21,295 nucleotides of DNA from CBFGWV01 sp965652545. Its GTDB lineage: Bacteria; Pseudomonadota; Gammaproteobacteria; Competibacterales; Competibacteraceae. The stretch is taken from positions 1 through 21,295 of the forward strand of contig CBFGWV010000052.1 in NCBI GenBank assembly GCA_965652545.1. The letters are read 5' to 3'. Position 1 is the stretch's first letter. Each line of letters starts with the position of its first letter. Shown piece after piece: positions 12,425 through 21,137 of this stretch. The notes below the pieces were generated by a model. It saw only the letters and a program-made list of their open reading frames with translations. It searched no databases and was not told the origin of the DNA. The position numbers and the translations under genes were made by a program.

Positions 12425-14710
12425 ATGACGTGGTTTCTGCGCATAGTGATTATCCTGCTGTTGGCATTGGCCACGCAGGCGCAGGCTCAATCCCCCTCTA
12501 TCAACATCATCCGCGATACCCTCAAGAACGACGGCGAGGAGGCTGCGGGGCCGGTCATCATGCCCGAACCGGCGGATCTCACGGCCGGATGGTGGCAGTA
12601 CTTCCTGGCTGAGGGCGAAGAGCTCGACCAACGGGTGCAGGACATCACCGAGCGCTTGGAGCGGCTTCCCGCCGAGCTTCCGCCCGAAGTGGCCGCCCAG
12701 GCCGCGCCGCATATCGAGCTGTTCCGCGCCAATGTGCAGGCTTTACCCCAGGCGCGGGCTCAGAAAGGCACCGAAACACCGGCACCGGTCGCCTTCGCCG
12801 AATCGTACTCGCTCAATGAAATGCTGGATCTCGCGCGGCGTCAGCGCGAGGCACTGGCAGAGCTCGGCCCGGAGCGCAACGAAGTCGCGGAGGCCGAAAG
12901 CAACATCAAATCCTCCAGCCGGGCCATCGATACCCTCATGGCCGCCTACCTGTCCATGGAGGCGTCCAACCCCACGCGCGTGTTGCGCGGGTTGGAGATC
13001 ATGGCCGAGCGCTCGGCGCTGGCCGTCGCCGAAGAGCGGCTGCGGCTGCGGCGGGCCGAACTTGCCGCGGACGAGGTCCGCGCCAGTCACCTCAGTGATG
13101 AGCTGGAAATCGCTGGCGGACGGTTGCAAGTCACCCAGGAGGAACTTCGCGACCTCGAGCAAAGCATCGACGATGCCGAGAAGGTGCTGGACGAATCCCG
13201 CGACCGGCACATCAAAGAACAGGCGCAAGCACTGGCCATCGTGGCCGACACCCCCGAGGATCGCGCCGCCGCCCGCTATCGCGAGCAGCGGGTCCTGCGC
13301 GCGGCGGTTCTGGAAGCCATCGCCGAGGTACGATTGATCAAGCTGCGCGCCCAGCGTGACCTGGCCGATGTGCTTCTGGAGCGCGAGGACGTAGCTTCGG
13401 CCGTTCTGCGGGGTCATCTATCGACTTGGCAGAAGCGTCTTGGCGAGTTGCGGGTCAAGCTGACCGACTGGATCGCCGACAGCGAGCGGGAGCGTGGGCG
13501 CACCGGCGATGCGCTGGCCGGCGGCGCGGTGGATGGCACGCAACCCGCCGCGGGGGCGCCGCTGCCGGTGTTCATCCAGCTCATCAATCAGGACCGCTTC
13601 AACCTGGCGCAGGAGACGCTGGTCGCGACGCGTCGGCTGCAGGCCGAGATCGACCAGGCGGATTTGCTGCTGCGTATGGTCGAGGAACAACTGCTGGTCA
13701 CCCAGGGGAGGCTGGCGGACATCTGGGCCCGCATCAAGCAGGCTCTGGCGTATGTGTGGGCCTTCCTCACCGGTATCGTCAGCGCCAGCCTGTTCAAGGT
13801 GGGCGAAACGCCGGTCACCGCCTTGGGGCTGCTGCGCATCGTGGTCATCGTCACCGCCGCGTGGTGGATCTCCTACTGGTTGCGTAAGGGGTTGATCCAG
13901 CTGGGCGAGCGGGGCGAGGGTGTGAACATGCCCGCGTTCTACACCATCGCGCGGCTTTCGCACTATGTGATCATCGTCATCGGCTTCATCGTCGGCTTGT
14001 CGTCCGTCGGTGTGGACTTCACCAACTTTGCCCTGGTCGCTGGTGCCGTCGCCATCGGTATCGGCTTCGGCCTGCAGTCCATCGTCAACAACTTCGTCTC
14101 GGGTTTGATCCTGCTGTTCGAGCGCAGTCTCAAAGTGGGGGATTTCGTCGAGTTGGCGTCTGGTGTCCAGGGCGAGGTCCGCGAGATCAATGTCCGCTCC
14201 ACGCTGATAAACACCAACGACAATGTGGATATCGTCGTTCCCAACTCAGAGTTCATGAACACCCAGGTCGTCAACTGGACGTTGCTGGAGGCGTATCGGC
14301 GTATCCACCTGCCGTTTCGTGTTGCCTACGGCACGGACAAGGAGCTTGTCCGACAGGCGATCCTGGAGGCAGCGGACAAGCTGCCGCATACCATGACAGG
14401 CATTCCCGGGCGAAATCCTGCGGTGTGGCTGAAGACCTTCGGCGAAAACTGTTACGAGTTCGAACTGGTGGTGTGGCTGACGCCGCGTGCGGTCAAGCGG
14501 CCCCAGGCGGTGACCGCTGCGTATATGTGGGAGATTGATACCGCGCTGAAGAAGCACGGCATCAAGGTTCCGTTCCCGCAGCGGGACATCCACTTGAAAT
14601 CCGGCTTCCCCGAGGGGTGGGGACCACCGAAGCCGGCCGGCGAACTGCTCGTGACCACCGCAGACGCATCGCCGGCGGCAGCCGTATCGACAGCGAAAGG
14701 CAGCGCCTAG
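12425..14710 (+). CDS. Large MscS-family mechanosensitive channel with periplasmic coiled-coil domain
   Basis: This encodes 761 residues. A signal peptide (about 1-22) leads into a long, charged, helical periplasmic region (about 60-440) of coiled-coil character, reminiscent of but shorter than MscK/MscM. Membrane segments lie near 441-457, 463-485, 505-530 and 533-566. The last carries the pore-lining MscS signature AVAIGIGFGLQSIVNNFVSGLILLFE, followed by the beta domain LKVGDFVELASGVQGEVREI and a C-terminal cytoplasmic cage. Such channels open under membrane tension and release solutes during hypo-osmotic shock. A strong AAAGGAGG (12393-12400) lies 24 nt before this ATG, too far for normal use, and no start codon sits at the usual distance from it. 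The gene converges on the NAGGN operon with 31 bases between stops. Confidence 0.9.
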   Translation: MTWFLRIVIILLLALATQAQAQSPSINIIRDTLKNDGEEAAGPVIMPEPADLTAGWWQYFLAEGEELDQRVQDITERLERLPAELPPEVAAQAAPHIELFRANVQALPQARAQKGTETPAPVAFAESYSLNEMLDLARRQREALAELGPERNEVAEAESNIKSSSRAIDTLMAAYLSMEASNPTRVLRGLEIMAERSALAVAEERLRLRRAELAADEVRASHLSDELEIAGGRLQVTQEELRDLEQSIDDAEKVLDESRDRHIKEQAQALAIVADTPEDRAAARYREQRVLRAAVLEAIAEVRLIKLRAQRDLADVLLEREDVASAVLRGHLSTWQKRLGELRVKLTDWIADSERERGRTGDALAGGAVDGTQPAAGAPLPVFIQLINQDRFNLAQETLVATRRLQAEIDQADLLLRMVEEQLLVTQGRLADIWARIKQALAYVWAFLTGIVSASLFKVGETPVTALGLLRIVVIVTAAWWISYWLRKGLIQLGERGEGVNMPAFYTIARLSHYVIIVIGFIVGLSSVGVDFTNFALVAGAVAIGIGFGLQSIVNNFVSGLILLFERSLKVGDFVELASGVQGEVREINVRSTLINTNDNVDIVVPNSEFMNTQVVNWTLLEAYRRIHLPFRVAYGTDKELVRQAILEAADKLPHTMTGIPGRNPAVWLKTFGENCYEFELVVWLTPRAVKRPQAVTAAYMWEIDTALKKHGIKVPFPQRDIHLKSGFPEGWGPPKPAGELLVTTADASPAAAVSTAKGSA

Positions 14711-14741
14711 GAGCCTGCCACCGATGTGAAACGCATGACCG

Positions 14742-15851
14742 TTACTGCGGCTGCGTGGGGAACCCGGTCAGCGGCCCGAGTTCGTCGCGGTCGCGTTTGA
14801 AGGTCGGTGGGCTCTGGATGTACAGGCACAGCAGGTCGGCGAGTGCCCGCAGTGAGCTCAAGTGCGTGCGCTCCCAGCCATGCGAGCCATCCACCCCGAA
14901 GGTGAGCAGCGCCACACGCAAGTCGTTACCTGCTTCCAGCGCGCTCGCCGCGTCGCAGCGGTAGTAGCGGAACACATCGCGCTGGTGCGGTATCTCGTGC
15001 TCGCGGCAAAGACCTAAGAGCTTGTGCGTGAGGTGATAGTCGAACGGGCCGGTCGAGTCGGCCATGGCGACTGTCACGCCGGTCTCGCGCGAGTTCTGGC
15101 CCGGGGCGGGTGTGCCGTTGTCGATGCTGACCATTTCGGCCACATCGCCATGGAGAATGCCCGAGGCCCCGGAGCCGACCTCCTCGGATATCGTGAACAG
15201 CAGATGGCAATCCACCGGCAGCTCGACATCGGCCTCCTTCAGCGCCTTGGCCGCGGCGAACATCAGGGCCACACCGGCTTTATTGTCCAAGTGGCGGCTG
15301 CAAATGAAGCCCGCTGGCCCAACTTCGGGTGCACTGTCGATTGCCACGAAATCACCGACATTGAAGCCGGCGGTCAGCAGGTCGGCCCGGTTGTACACCA
15401 GCTCGTCGATGCGGATTTCGACGTTGTCCCAGCTTGACGGCTGACTGTCGATCTCTTTGTTGAAGGTGTGCCCGGAGGCCTTCAGCGGCAGAATGGTCCC
15501 GCGGTGGCTGCCGGTGTCGGTGAAGATCGTGCAGCGCGCGCCCTCGGCGAAGCGTGCAGACCAATGGCCGATAGCCACGATTTGCAAGCGTCCGTTCTCC
15601 TTGAGGTTCTTGACCTGGGCGCCGAGCGTATCGAGGTGCGAAACCACCGCCCGGTCCGGGCTGCCCTGGCGACCGCTCAAGGTGGCGCGGATGGCGCCGC
15701 GGCGGGTGAGCTCGAAGGGGATACCCAAGCGTTCCAGCTCGCCGCCGGCGTGGTGGACGATACGGTCGGTGTAACCCACCGGACTTGGGATACTCAGCAG
15801 TTTGAGCAACTGCGCCATCAGGTACTCGGTGTCTATCTTGAGTCGCTGCAT
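14742..15851 (-). CDS. M42-family peptidase of the NAGGN osmolyte system
   Basis: This encodes 369 residues, a cocatalytic metallopeptidase of the M42/M20 type. Likely metal ligands and catalytic residues are His72 and Asp74 (VSHLDTLG), Asp189 (SRHLDNKAG), Glu223/Glu224 (FTISEEVGSG), Asp244 (SIDNG) and His330 (ERTHLSSL). It matches the peptidase subfamily found next to N-acetylglutaminylglutamine amide genes and annotated as part of that osmoprotectant system; its substrate has not, to my knowledge, been established. It may recycle the dipeptide when osmolarity falls (inference). Its ATG (15851) lies 7 bases after the synthetase stop, and GAGGAGG (15871-15865) sits inside the synthetase 3' end, about 13 nt upstream. 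It is the last gene of the operon. Confidence 0.9.
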   Translation of the reverse strand: MQRLKIDTEYLMAQLLKLLSIPSPVGYTDRIVHHAGGELERLGIPFELTRRGAIRATLSGRQGSPDRAVVSHLDTLGAQVKNLKENGRLQIVAIGHWSARFAEGARCTIFTDTGSHRGTILPLKASGHTFNKEIDSQPSSWDNVEIRIDELVYNRADLLTAGFNVGDFVAIDSAPEVGPAGFICSRHLDNKAGVALMFAAAKALKEADVELPVDCHLLFTISEEVGSGASGILHGDVAEMVSIDNGTPAPGQNSRETGVTVAMADSTGPFDYHLTHKLLGLCREHEIPHQRDVFRYYRCDAASALEAGNDLRVALLTFGVDGSHGWERTHLSSLRALADLLCLYIQSPPTFKRDRDELGPLTGFPTQPQ

Positions 15852-15858
15852 GCGCGTT

Positions 15859-17625
15859 TCAACCTCCTCGCTTGGCGACCGGCTCGCCGCTTGTCGTCTG
15901 CGGGAATAACAGATCGATGAACCGCTGTGCCGTCGGCTGCGGTTCATGATTGGCAAGGCCCGGCCGCTCGTTAGCCTCGATGATCACATAGCGGTCACCT
16001 TCGGCGCTCGGCACCAGAAAGTCCAGCCCGACCACCGGGATGTCCAGCGCCCGTGCTGCGCGCACGGCGGCCTCGCGCAGTGTCGGGTGCAGGGTGTCGG
16101 TGACATCGTGTAAGGTTCCGCCGGTGTGCAGGTTGGCGGTCTTGCGCACCTCTATGGATACCCCGGTCGCGGGAATATCGTCCATGGCGAAACCGGCCTC
16201 GCGGACGCAGCGCTCGGTTTCTGCATCCACCGGTATGCGGCTCTCGCCACCGGTCGCGGCGGCGCGGCGCCGGCTTTGTTTGTCGATGAGCTGACGGATG
16301 TCATGCCGCCCATCGCCGACGATGCGCGCAGGCTTGCGCAGTGCGGCGGCGACGATCTGGAAATCGATTACGACGATACGCAGGTCGCTGCCGGTGACGT
16401 ATTGCTCGATGAGCACCTTGTCGCCGAAGCGCGCCGCCGCTTCCACCGCCTGTGCCAGGCCATCCGCCGTGCGGACGTCGACGCTGATGCCCGCCCCCTG
16501 TTCACCGCAGGCGGGCTTTACGACGACGCTGCCGTGCTCGATGAGAAACGCCCCATTGGCCGCTTCGCTGTCTGCGGTCGTCTGCGCTGGCACGTTCAAC
16601 CCCTCGCGAGCCAGCCAACGGGTGGTCAGGGCTTTGTCCTGGCACAATGTCATGGCTACGGCGCTGGTGAGCTGGGACAGGGACTCCCGGCAGGTGATGC
16701 TGCGCCCACCCAGACGCAGGGTGAATACGCCGTTGGCCGCATCGTCCACATCCACGTTGATGCCACGCCGGCGCGCCTCGTCGACGATGATCTGCGCGTA
16801 CGGGTTGAGCGCGTCGTCCGGCGGCGGGGCGATGTACAAGGGCTCATTGATCGTGTTCTTGTGCTTGATGCAGAACACCGGCACCCGTTGGAAGCCCAAC
16901 TTTTCGTACAAGGCGATAGCCTCGGCGTTGTCGTGCATCACTGAAAGGTCGACAAAGGCGCGGCCCCGCGCCTGGTAATGCTCAACCAAGTGCCGTACCA
17001 GTGCCTCACCCACTCCGGGGCGGGTGACCAGCGGGTCCACCGCCAGGCACCACAGGCTCGACCCGTGCTCGGGGTCTTCGAAGGCGCGGCGATAATCCAC
17101 ACCGGTCACGGTGCCTACGACGTGACCGGAGTCGGCATCCTCGGCGACGAAGTAGGTCAGGATGCGTGATTTGCGCTGCTCGTGAATGAAGTCCCGATCC
17201 ACCGCCACCATGCTGCGGGTGGCATAGATTCGATTCACCGCCTCCGCATCGGCGTCCGATTGCAGCTTGCGGATGTGAAACCCCTGCGGCCGCTCCGGTT
17301 GTGCACGGTATTGGCTCAGCCACAGACGATACGTATTGGAGGGATCGAGGAAAAGCTGGTGCGGTGCCAGAGACAGCAGCACGTGTGGATCGCGCAGGTA
17401 CAACGCGATGTCTCGTTGCCCGGGGGTCTCTTCGCACAGCGTATCGGCCAGCACCTGCTGGTCTGCAAAGGTATGGCCTATGATCAACCGACCCCAGCCG
17501 CAGGGGATGATGACATCGGCGGGCAGGTTGTCGGATTCACGGCCATCGGCGCCCCCCCAGTTGCGTAAGGAGGGCGCGTTGCGACGGGCCATGCGATGGC
17601 TGTTGCGGGGGTAGGCGGTCAACAT
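15859..17625 (-). CDS. ngg: N-acetylglutaminylglutamine synthetase (GNAT / ATP-grasp fusion)
   Basis: This encodes 588 residues. After an N-terminal domain (about 1-115), residues about 117-262 are a GNAT acetyltransferase (acetyl-CoA loop TRPGVGEALVRHLV near 201-214; ALYEKLGF near 238-245). Residues about 275-576 are an ATP-grasp ligase (Lys371 in VVVKPACGEQGAGISV, IEQYVTGSDLRIVVID, VVGLDFLVP, IIEANERPGL). In the NAGGN pathway this enzyme acetylates glutamine and ligates a second glutamine with ATP. ATG 17625 has GGAG 6 nt upstream; the frame stays open up to 18420, but that extension is antisense-like sequence over the amidotransferase gene. It follows the amidotransferase by 29 bases and precedes the peptidase by 7. 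Confidence 0.93.
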   Translation of the reverse strand: MLTAYPRNSHRMARRNAPSLRNWGGADGRESDNLPADVIIPCGWGRLIIGHTFADQQVLADTLCEETPGQRDIALYLRDPHVLLSLAPHQLFLDPSNTYRLWLSQYRAQPERPQGFHIRKLQSDADAEAVNRIYATRSMVAVDRDFIHEQRKSRILTYFVAEDADSGHVVGTVTGVDYRRAFEDPEHGSSLWCLAVDPLVTRPGVGEALVRHLVEHYQARGRAFVDLSVMHDNAEAIALYEKLGFQRVPVFCIKHKNTINEPLYIAPPPDDALNPYAQIIVDEARRRGINVDVDDAANGVFTLRLGGRSITCRESLSQLTSAVAMTLCQDKALTTRWLAREGLNVPAQTTADSEAANGAFLIEHGSVVVKPACGEQGAGISVDVRTADGLAQAVEAAARFGDKVLIEQYVTGSDLRIVVIDFQIVAAALRKPARIVGDGRHDIRQLIDKQSRRRAAATGGESRIPVDAETERCVREAGFAMDDIPATGVSIEVRKTANLHTGGTLHDVTDTLHPTLREAAVRAARALDIPVVGLDFLVPSAEGDRYVIIEANERPGLANHEPQPTAQRFIDLLFPQTTSGEPVAKRGG

Positions 17626-17654
17626 GAGCGTCTCCTGTCCCAATGTCCTTGGAC

Positions 17655-19427
17655 TTAAATTCCGTGTGTTTGCAGCCAGGTTTCCAACAAGGCCACTTGC
17701 CATAGCTTCGACCCCCGCAAGGGGGTGATGTGTTCCGCAGGATTGGTCAGCAGTGTGTCCACATAGTCCTGCTGGAACAGTCCGCGCGCCTGCGCAGCTG
17801 GCGCGGCCAGGGTTTCTTTCACCCAGTCCAGGTACGTGCCGCGCAGATATTTGAGCGCTGGAACCGGGAAATAGCCCTTGGGGCGATCGATGACGCCGTT
17901 GGGGATGACTTTGCGCGCGGCCTCCTTGAGCACGCCCTTGCCCTCGTGGGCGAGCTTGAGGCCGGCGGGTACCCGTGCGGCCAGTTCGACGAGGTCGTGA
18001 TCGAGAAACGGCACCCGCGCCTCCAGCCCCCAGGCCATGGTCATGTTGTCCACGCGTTTGACCGGGTCGTCCACCAACATGATCGTACTGTCCAGGCGCA
18101 ACGCCTTGTCCACCGGGTGTTCGGCGCCCGGCATGGCAAAGTGCTTGGCGATGAATGCGCGGCTGACATCCTCGCCATGAAAACGTGGGTGGACGGCGGC
18201 GAGGTACTCCTGGTGACTGCGGTCGCAGAACACGCGGGCGTAGTCTGCGGCCGGGTCGGCACTCTCCAGTAGGGGCGGGTACCAGTGATAGCCGCCGAAC
18301 ACCTCGTCCGCGCCCTGTCCCGATTGCACGACCTTGACGTGCTTGGAGACCTCGCGCGAGAGCAGATAGAACCCGATCACGTCGTGGCTGACCATCGGTT
18401 CGGCCATGGCGGCAATGCAACTGGGCAGTTCGTCCAGCGTGTCCTTGGCCGGGATCGACAGTTTGTGATGTCGGGTGCCGAAGTGCTTGGCGATGATATC
18501 GGAGTACTGGAATTCGTCACCGGCTTCGTCATCGACGGCTTCGAAGCCGATGGAAAAAGTGTTCAGATCCTGCTGCCCGGCTTCGGCCAGCAGGCCGACG
18601 ACGAGGCTGGAATCCAGCCCACCGGAGAGCAGCACGCCGACCGGCACGTCGGCGACCAGGCGTCGTTTGACTGCTGTGCGTACAGCGTCCAGCACGCGCG
18701 CCTCCCAATCGGCTGCGGTGCAGCGGGCATCCTCCGGCTTGGGTTCGTACACCGGCTGCCAGTACTGGCGCAGGACGCGTTGGCCATCCGGGCTGATGGT
18801 CATCACTGTGGCCGGCGGCAGCTTGCGCACGCCCTGAATGATGGTATGCGGCGCCGGCACCACGGCATGAAAATGCATGTAGTGGTGCAGCGCGACCGGA
18901 TCGATGTCGGTGTTGACGCCGCCGGCCTTGACCAGTGCAGGCAGGCTGGAGGCAAACCGCAGGAAGCCGTCGCCTTCGGCGTAGTACAGCGGCTTGATGC
19001 CCAGCCGGTCGCGGGCCAGCATCACCTTGCCGCTGTCCCGTTCCCATATGGCGAAGGCGAACATCCCCGATAGTCGCTCGACACAGTCGGGTCCCCAGGC
19101 GTGATAGGCCTTGAGGATGACCTCGGTGTCACCGCTGGAGAAGAAGCGATAGCCCTTGCCCTGCAAGGTCTTGCGCAGCTCAGGGTAGTTGTAGATGGCG
19201 CCATTGAAGACGATGGCCAGCCCCAACTCGCTGTCGACCATCGGCTGTTGGGCGCGGTCTGACAGGTCGATGATCTTCAATCGGCGGTGGCCGAGGGCGA
19301 CGCCGTTCTGGCTGAAACTGCCGGCCCCGTCCGGGCCGCGCGGCTGCATGACGGCGCTCATGGCCGCTATCGCAGTCGGGTCGACGGGGGCGTGGTGAAA
19401 ACGTAGTTCTCCGCAAATGCCGCACAT
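17655..19427 (-). CDS. asnO: N-acetylglutaminylglutamine amidotransferase (asparagine synthase-like)
   Basis: This encodes 590 residues. Met-Cys2 (MCGICGELRF) gives the N-terminal nucleophile of class II glutamine amidotransferases, followed by MQPRGPDGAG, NGAIYNYPELR and SSGDTEVILKAY. The synthetase half holds the ATP pyrophosphatase loop LLSGGLDSS (266-274) and SGQGADEVFGGY (369-380). In the NAGGN pathway it converts the C-terminal carboxylate of N-acetylglutaminylglutamine to the amide, using glutamine as nitrogen donor. Start 19427 is fixed by the need for Cys at position 2; AAGGAG (19444-19439) is 11 nt upstream, rather far. It is the first gene of the operon with the synthetase and the peptidase and lies about 230 bases behind a candidate promoter. 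Confidence 0.93.
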   Translation of the reverse strand: MCGICGELRFHHAPVDPTAIAAMSAVMQPRGPDGAGSFSQNGVALGHRRLKIIDLSDRAQQPMVDSELGLAIVFNGAIYNYPELRKTLQGKGYRFFSSGDTEVILKAYHAWGPDCVERLSGMFAFAIWERDSGKVMLARDRLGIKPLYYAEGDGFLRFASSLPALVKAGGVNTDIDPVALHHYMHFHAVVPAPHTIIQGVRKLPPATVMTISPDGQRVLRQYWQPVYEPKPEDARCTAADWEARVLDAVRTAVKRRLVADVPVGVLLSGGLDSSLVVGLLAEAGQQDLNTFSIGFEAVDDEAGDEFQYSDIIAKHFGTRHHKLSIPAKDTLDELPSCIAAMAEPMVSHDVIGFYLLSREVSKHVKVVQSGQGADEVFGGYHWYPPLLESADPAADYARVFCDRSHQEYLAAVHPRFHGEDVSRAFIAKHFAMPGAEHPVDKALRLDSTIMLVDDPVKRVDNMTMAWGLEARVPFLDHDLVELAARVPAGLKLAHEGKGVLKEAARKVIPNGVIDRPKGYFPVPALKYLRGTYLDWVKETLAAPAAQARGLFQQDYVDTLLTNPAEHITPLRGSKLWQVALLETWLQTHGI

Positions 19428-19805
19428 GGGTTGTGGCACTCCTTGTTTATTGACTGTCCTGGAAAAAGGGGGCTCGTGCACCGCCTTCAGCAGACGGGTG
19501 CATGACTCACAGCGGGGATGTTCGGCGTCCTGATGGGCAGCGCCTGAAGGGGGTGTCGGATGCGGACGGCGGGGGGTACGACGTTGGTTCGATTGCTGGC
19601 ATCGTTCTCCGGGCACCAGACACTACGCCTGTGCTGCCCATGTCGGTTCGAATGAGCCGGAAAGTATAGCAGCATTGACAAAAAATGTCGTGAATTCCGT
19701 GACATGCATTCAGCGGGTCATTCCCGGACACGGTTTGGGACTATACTCCGCGCCGCCTTCCCATTGCTTCTCCACGCGTACTAGCCCCTAAAAAACCGCT
19801 ATGAG
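19428..19805. other. Divergent control region between the NAGGN operon and the YbdG-type channel gene
   Basis: These 378 bases separate two divergent transcripts. The minus-strand open frames (for example 19507-19731) lack ribosome binding sites and family resemblance and are taken as non-coding. GACA and TGTC (19677-19680, 19686-19689) face each other around an A-run, and a second GACA lies at 19701-19704. On the plus strand TATACT (19742-19747) is a candidate -10 box for the channel gene, without a convincing -35 box. If the candidate minus-strand promoter is right, the NAGGN mRNA has an unusually long leader of about 230 nt. Confidence 0.5.
19663..19691 (-). promoter_or_regulatory. Candidate sigma70 promoter of the NAGGN operon
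   Basis: On the minus strand ACGACA (19691-19686, four matches to TTGACA) and TATACT (19668-19663, one mismatch to TATAAT) are spaced 17 bp. The spacer contains a run of six T. No other pair this good was seen upstream of the amidotransferase gene. Assignment is by pattern only; a stationary-phase or osmotic sigma factor could also use it. Confidence 0.45.
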
Positions 19806-21071
19806 ATGCCGATACCCATGAATGCTACCGATGCAATTGCCATGGCCCCGGATTGGCTTTCGCCGTGGCTAGGGCACTGGCTGACCGGACCGCTGATCGG
19901 CACGTTCGCCCTGGTCAGCGGCGTGGTCGTGCTGCACTTGGTGACGCAGCGTCTGGTCCTCAAACTGCTTTGGGCGTTGATCCACCGCTCGGGGACATGG
20001 TGGGACAACGTGATGATGGAAAAAGGCGTGTTTCAACGCCTGGCCTGGCTCATCCCGCTGGTCCTCATCCATTTGGGAACGCCGCTGGTGCCGACGCTTG
20101 AAGGCGATATTGTGGATGTAGTCCGCCGCATAACGCTGGCGGTGATGGTGCTGGTGGTCGTCCTCGCCTCGCAAGCCGTGCTGGCGTCGATCAATGAGAT
20201 CTACCGGCGCTACCATGGCGCCCGCGGGCGCACGATCAAGGGCTATCTGCAAGCCTTGGGGATCGTGTTCTGGATCGTCGGCGGCATCCTCATCGTGGCG
20301 ACGCTGGCCAACCAATCCCCGTGGTACTTCCTCAGCGGCATCGGCGCCATGACGGCCATTCTGCTGTTGATCTTCCGTGACACGCTTCTTGGGCTGGTTG
20401 CCGGCGTGCAACTGACGGCGAATGATCTGGTGCGCGTGGGCGATTGGATCGAGATGCCTCAGTTCGATGCCGACGGCGATGTCGTGGATATCACCTTGCA
20501 TCAGGTCAAGGTCCGCAACTGGGACCACACGATCACGGTGATTCCGACCCACAAGTTTCTTGAGCACAGTTTTCGCAATTGGCGGCACATGTTTGAGACC
20601 GGTGGCCGCCGCATCAAACGGGCGCTCAACATCGATATGGCGACCGTGCGCTTTCTCGATGCCGATGAGATAGTGAGATTCGGTCGCTTCGATGTGCTGA
20701 AAGACTACATCGGTGAGAAAACCGCAGAGCTCGAGAGCTGGAACGCGGCCAACGGCGATGGTGGGGCGATCGCCGCCAACAACCGTCGGTTGACGAATCT
20801 CGGTACGTTCCGCGCGTATCTTGCCGCCTATCTGCGGCGCCATCCGCAGGTTCACCCACAGTTGACCTTTTTGGTGCGCCAACTTCAGCCTGGGCCGGAG
20901 GGGTTGCCGCTGGAAGTCTACGTCTTCAGCAACGACACGCGCTGGGCCATGTACGAGCAGTTGCAGGCGGACATTTTCGATCACCTGTTGGCCATGCTGC
21001 CGGAGTTCGGGTTGCGTGTGTTCCAGAAGCCTACGGGGGCGGATTTGCGCCAGGGGCTGGTACCGGTCTAG
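19806..21071 (+). CDS. YbdG-type MscS-family mechanosensitive channel
   Basis: This encodes 421 residues. About five membrane segments precede the MscS core (near 29-54, 76-95, 104-127, 146-168, 175-201). The pore helix region reads ATLANQSPWYFLSGIGAMTAILLLIFRDTLLGLVAGVQLTAND, then the beta domain VRVGDWIEMPQFDADGDVVDITLHQVKVRNWD and IPTHKFLEHSFRNWR. This is the YbdG-like branch, with a characteristic insertion in the C-terminal part, here about 280-350. Such channels respond to osmotic down-shock, generally with small conductance. ATG 19806 is used; a second ATG at 19818 is possible and neither has a strong ribosome binding site. It diverges from the NAGGN operon, which suggests coordinated osmotic control (inference). 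Confidence 0.92.
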   Translation: MPIPMNATDAIAMAPDWLSPWLGHWLTGPLIGTFALVSGVVVLHLVTQRLVLKLLWALIHRSGTWWDNVMMEKGVFQRLAWLIPLVLIHLGTPLVPTLEGDIVDVVRRITLAVMVLVVVLASQAVLASINEIYRRYHGARGRTIKGYLQALGIVFWIVGGILIVATLANQSPWYFLSGIGAMTAILLLIFRDTLLGLVAGVQLTANDLVRVGDWIEMPQFDADGDVVDITLHQVKVRNWDHTITVIPTHKFLEHSFRNWRHMFETGGRRIKRALNIDMATVRFLDADEIVRFGRFDVLKDYIGEKTAELESWNAANGDGGAIAANNRRLTNLGTFRAYLAAYLRRHPQVHPQLTFLVRQLQPGPEGLPLEVYVFSNDTRWAMYEQLQADIFDHLLAMLPEFGLRVFQKPTGADLRQGLVPV

Positions 21072-21137
21072 CGGTGCGGATTCGCACTGCTGCTGCGCTC
21101 TGCGGGAGCTGATGCTCGATTTCCGCCTTCTCCAAGC

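Noticed and set aside
17626..18420. N-terminal extension of the synthetase reading frame by about 265 codons
   Set aside because: The extension is opposite-frame sequence over the amidotransferase gene, rich in Arg/Gly/Pro, and the ATG at 17625 has a proper ribosome binding site and the family's usual length.
19428..19616. N-terminal extension of the amidotransferase frame
   Set aside because: Class II amidotransferases need Cys as the residue after the initiator Met; MCGICG at 19427 fits, so the 63 upstream codons are not translated as part of the mature enzyme.
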